Shown here piece by piece: positions 38,001-44,000 of a stretch of DNA of 64,000 bases. Position 1 is the first letter of the stretch. Each line of letters opens with the position of its first letter. Origin of the DNA: Antedon bifida (lineage: Eukaryota > Echinodermata > Crinoidea > Comatulida > Antedonidae); the NCBI GenBank assembly GCA_963402885.1, contig OY727094.1:25422501-25486500 (forward strand), written 5' to 3'. The translations under genes were made by a program, and so were the position numbers. Under the pieces are notes generated by a model that saw only the letters and a list, made by a program, of their open reading frames with translations, was not told where the DNA came from and did no database searches.

Positions 38001-41000
38001 AGGTAAGTGTTCTAACATAGTGTTCAATATGTATAAGGTAAGTGTTCTAACATAGTGTTCAATATGTATAAGGTAAGTGTTCTAACATAGTGTTCAGTAT
38101 GTATAAGGTAAGTGTTCTAACATAGTGTTCAGTATGTATAAGGAAGTGTTCTAACATAGTGTTCAATATATATAAGGTAAGTGTTCTAACATAGTGTTTA
38201 AAGATGTATTGTCCCTTGAAACACAAAAAAATAAATGTCAAAATATTCTAAATTTAAATTGGCCATATCAAAGTAATATTAAAGTTATTCACTTTAAGTC
38301 GAAAATTCCAGCCAAAAGTAACAAGTTTACGTAATTAACAGGTAAATTAGTTTGATTACATTTCGTCTGGAAAATCGTCGCGAGCGAAAGTAAACAAAGA
38401 TTTCAAACCACGAGTACGCATTATGCATATGCTTATTAGGATTGTTTACAACTCGTCACGGTTGAGAAGGTATTTTCACACAGATCGTGAGGAAGTTTTA
38501 TGATTATGCATACAGAGTAGCCAAACAAACGCATTTCATTATGGGATATGTTTTTAACAAAAAAAACGTCTGTATTTCAGTTAAATGATTTTTTTTTTCG
38601 ACAAATTTTTGGTGATAGTTAATAACTATTATGATACTTCAAAATGACCCACCTTTTTCCGAAATCTGTTATTTTTTTTTTTTTTGAATTAGTCAAAGGG
38701 ACAATACATCTTTAATATGTATAAGGTAAGGTAAGTGTTCTAACATAGTGGTCTCAATAATTATGTATAGGGTATTTTAAAAGTGGTCTCAATATGTATA
38801 AGGTACTGTAAGTGTTTTAACATAGTGTGCAATATGGATAAGGTAAGTGTTATATTATTTTAAATATCGAGTTAAAGAATGAATGATGATTGCTTACCTT
38901 GTCTATTGTAAATTCTCACGTGTGTGACAGAGTAAGAATTCCCAAGATCGAGCTTCCACCAATTCTGAGGTTGGCGCTCTAAAGTATAATCATTTATTGT
39001 CACAATATAACATAATATAAATCGAAAGGTAAATTACTGAAAAATGACAATGTTCAGTTGATATCAGTGGCTAGATCTCAATGGAGTTATAAGATAAAAT
39101 AAGCAAAAAGGTAAATCAAAACGGTAAAGTAAAACAGCCATAAAAAATGCAGATCTCTTTTGAGCAACAATAGCAATTGCCCTTGAACAGTGCAATTGAT
39201 ATTCTATTATATATTACAATATAATATACTTTAGATATATTTCCATTATTTTCCGTTGTTGCCGCTTCCCGTATAACTACAAACAACAGAATCTTACATA
39301 AAGAATGTTATTTTCATTTTCTCGGAAACAATTAGATATCCTAAAAAAAATTATATCAAACAAACATGTATTATCCCATTTAACTTACGTGTGTGAGTGC
39401 AGGTATTATGGTTGTAGGTACCAGAGTGCGAAGCATCAACTGCTCTGCTTGCTACGCCACTCCATCCCACAGAACTTTGTATAGCGAAACGGCCTTGACT
39501 CAGCAACTCTGTAATGTTTAAATATTGCAACGCGTTGTCATTTTTGTACAGGGGCAATTTCTGCATTAATCTATATTTCTGAATTGCTGCAGACGGTTTA
39601 TTTATATTTTTGTACCGATAAGAAGTCATTTGGATTGATTTCAACGTAAAATTGAAAGCATCGCCTTTCAGACGGCAGTTACTTTTAATATTGTTGAAAC
39701 ATGTATGATGTATGATGGTGTGAATATGCCAGCGTATACATTACTAAAATACGACATTGATTTCTCGTGTATCTTTATTTTACATAGATTACAGTAACAA
39801 TCAAAGTGCTTGTGTTTGATTAAAGATTATTATCCCCCTGAAAACAATTATTTTTGTTTTGATTTTATTTTATTTTTGCCACATAGTAGTTATAATTACC
39901 GAAACTTTGGAACAGCATCCATCTGGATATCCGACAGGCTTCTTGTTCTCGTATTTTTAAGAAACAACTAAAAACGTTCCCTAATTAGCATTTTTATTTT
40001 TATTTTTGTATGTGGTTTCTGATCATTTTCTTTGTATAGCGCTTTGATCTTCTGGAAAGGCGCTTTAAAAATAATGAATAATAGAATATAATTATAATAG
40101 GAATTATAATTTATTTTCATGTTTTGAGAAATAATACATCTTTATGCTTGTTGATCATTTTTGTCGACCTAGAAGGCGTTTTTATTATTTATTTAGTTTA
40201 CATTTAAAATAATAAATTATGCTTGTAATGTAAATAAAGCTCACATTAAATGGGCTAAAGTAAAAGATAAATAATGAATCACATTTCATAAAATCGAAAT
40301 GAAAACTCGTTTTTTTTTTCTTTTCTCTTTCCTTCTTTTTTTTTCTTCTGTTTTGAGAAAAATTAAAAAGAATAGAATGTACAACTTAATACACTTATTG
40401 TATTTTACTATAAAACAGAAAGATGAAAAGGAGGGAAAGAAATAGGGGTATGTGCTAATATAACCAATTATGTTTAGGTTTGAAAAGATATCCAAGTATG
40501 TTATGTTTTAAAAAAGATATCTCTTTTAACCATATAATTGTACATACATGTTATAAACACATTTTAAAATATGTAATCTTTGTATATCCTTGTCATGAAT
40601 GGAATAATGAATAAAAGTGGGCTAAACCCACGAAAAAGAAATAAAATAATAAATTATGCTTTTCTGTTTACTATCACAGAATCTGTATCAATCCATCTAT
40701 GGCAAATTACTAGTAACGGGTTTTCTTTTTACTTACCTGCAGAATAAGCTTCTACTTCGCACAAAGTGAGGTAATTAGCAACATGAACACTGATGTATCT
40801 TCCCCTCGTCCCGGCAGCACAAAACTTGTCGATGACTGGTCCGTTTCTGACGTCAATCGTAGTTACGGGACTTCCACACGGAGCATTGGCATCGGCATTT
40901 TCGTTGTCTCCAACGCGTACTACGGCTGACTCCAAACGTTCGCCATAAGCTATATAAGCAATAGTTGATCCATATCGATCATATTCAACAAACACATACA

Positions 41001-44000
41001 TTTTTATTTAGTTTAAGATGACATTTCCTTAAAGCTTGTTTCGCACTATAACGCAACGCACACAGACGTACGTACACGCAACTCATGTAATTTGTATTAA
41101 TCACAAACAATCGTATCTGATGGATCAAATCAGTTGCGTTACGTGTACGTCGTTTTGTTGCGTTTTAATAAGAACCAAGCCACTAAAGTGTATACGATAT
41201 ATACTATTATATAACACACCTAAAGTAGATTCTTTTCATTTGATTGGGGCCAATGCTATTAAAATAACTGCACTGTAGCACGCTCTGCGATATATAGAAG
41301 TACTGCAATTTCCTGGTAGAAATCATCGCCGAAAATGCTTTGCAATAACATGCAAAATGGTTCGGAACTAACATTTTTGGAGAGCAATATGTACTATTTC
41401 AGACCTTAAAAGTACTTAAATAAGCTTTAGATCGTTTGTATGATTGTTATTCATTATTGGAAGGACTACAAGACGTGGAATCTTTGGAAAAAAACTTAAT
41501 TAGTCTATATCAATTTCAGTTGCCTGCTATTTTCGTATGATTGCTAGGGAGGCTAGCTGCTATAGCCTAGGAAATGTGTATTTCTTAAAACAAATAATAA
41601 ACGTTTTATATTCGTACAATGGGGACAATTATTTAATTCGGTGAAAATGATTACAATTTTTTTAATTGGAAAAATGAGAAAAATCGAAGAAACGTTTAAA
41701 GATGTATTGTCCCCCAAAAACATGAAAAATGAAGATTAATTAAATCAGACTTTGAATATGTTATTTTGTAGTTTTAATAAAGTTAATCACCTCCATAGAA
41801 AAAAAAACGAAAAAAAAATAATGTTTTCACTTATAAAATGACAAAATAAATGGTTAAATTCAACCAAAAATCCATTGGCTGGCAGCCGATTTGACCATTT
41901 TTTGCTTTAAATTACATTTTTTCATGTAAATACATTTTTTTTCCGATCCAATTTTTGGTCAAAGTGGATAACTATTATGTTACATTAAAATGGAATAATT
42001 CAACGACATTTTTTTTAAGAATTATTTTTTCAGGGGGACAATACATCTTTAAAGTGAAAGAAAAATACATGGAAACATAACCTACAATTTCGGTTAAAAA
42101 TCCTGACAAACACAACATCGTTGGTCTCCGTCAAGTCAACTTTCCACCAGCTCGTACCAGAGTTTTCTTTAAAATGAAATGAAACAAATGACATAATTAT
42201 AATCAACGTTAACAAAAGAATGTTCTGTCAATTTTCCATTGAAATCGCCCATTAGTTATATACTATCCCACGAAATGTTACACGTTTTGGACCAACAGAA
42301 GATGATTGTTTTATAGGTTATTTGTTCACACAATTTTTACATATTAAAAGTTCGTATAGACCTACCCATGTTTATGCCAAGCAAACAACAGATACTAATT
42401 TTATTATGTAGAAATGACATCACTAAGAATGAATGAGTAAACACATCTATACATTTTCAGACGCTAAATATTATAATTATTATTTATATATAAAAAATGT
42501 AAATGTATATCGCAACAATAAAGATACATACGTGTATGAGTACAGGAATGGCCACCATAGACACCGTTTCTGTTACCATCAATTGCTCTTGCGGCCACGC
42601 CAGACCATCCTTCAGAACTTTGGGAAGCGGTAACTCCATCTCTCCTTGTTAAAATTGCTATGAAATAAAAATTGAGACGAATTTGTTGTAATGTTGTAAT
42701 TCAGCACTGTACCTTTTTTTCAATAATTATTCCACTATAGAAAATACGATACTTTGAAGTTGGTGTAATTCCAACTGCTTGGTTTGTATGGTTGTTTTTG
42801 ACAAGCTCGTCAGCGATAATTTAAAAGTATATTACTTACTCGGTTCTGCAACTTCAACAATCTCCTCAATATCTGTAATAAAAAGTATAAACTAATTTAA
42901 ACGTGCTCTATAATTCCACTTATTTGGATATTATAAAAGCCTGTCTCTTTCTCAACTATTTGTAGTCATACTACAGTAGGATAGATAGAATATATATACT
43001 GTATTATATAATATAGTATAGGCCTATAATAATAATAGTTTAGATTTATTTAATATAAGCAGACTTTGAATAGACCATTTTGTAGTTTTAACAAAGTCAA
43101 TCACTTCCGTAGAAAAGAACCCAACAAAATAATGTTTTCACTTATAAAATTACATAATAAACTTTTAAATTCAACCAAAAACCTATTGACTGGTAGACTA
43201 TTTTTTCCTTTAAATTACATTTTGTCAGGTAAATAAATAGTATGTGACATTAAAATGGCACATTCAACAAAACATTCAGGGGGACAATTTATCTTTAAAA
43301 GTACTTTAAAGAATTAGATTTTGTGCAGTTATTCATTATTTGTACAGGGTTAAACATAAGCGAGAGTGCATACCTTCTGTTTGTCCAATGTTGTCAATTT
43401 CTGCAAAGAAACAAAACGTACTAACATAGATTACGGGGTTGTTAACGACCAAAATCACCAGCCTGAGCCTCACGTAGCACAACAATCTCAGCATGTGAAA
43501 CAGTTGAATAGAACTATTAAATGGATGTCAACTGTAAAGATCTAGAAAACACATATCTCAGATTTATCTTGAGTTTTCTAGATCTTCTAATTCTCCTAAA
43601 GAACGCCGACACGTGATATCAGGCCTAGTACAGATACACTAACTGGTGTTGGAATGTAATTATAAAATGATTTTAATAGGTCGTTTTTAATTTCCAATTT
43701 CTTTAACAAATCATATACCGTATGTTTACAGTATGTGAGACCGTGTTAAGGCCAATGTACACAGACAAGCGGTAACGGTAAGCGGAAAACCACGTAGCTT
43801 GTCCCATGTCTGCTCCACGCTGTTGTGTGTAAATGGTCATAATTTATTTTTAAGGAATAACATAGATTATATTTGTATTACCGTTTAGGCCTATACCGCT
43901 CATCTGTGTAAATTGGCGTTTATGGTTTAAAAAAAACATTATACCTTCAATCTCGTCTTCGTTTGCACCTTGTTCTCGTTCTTCTTCTGCTTGCTCTTTT

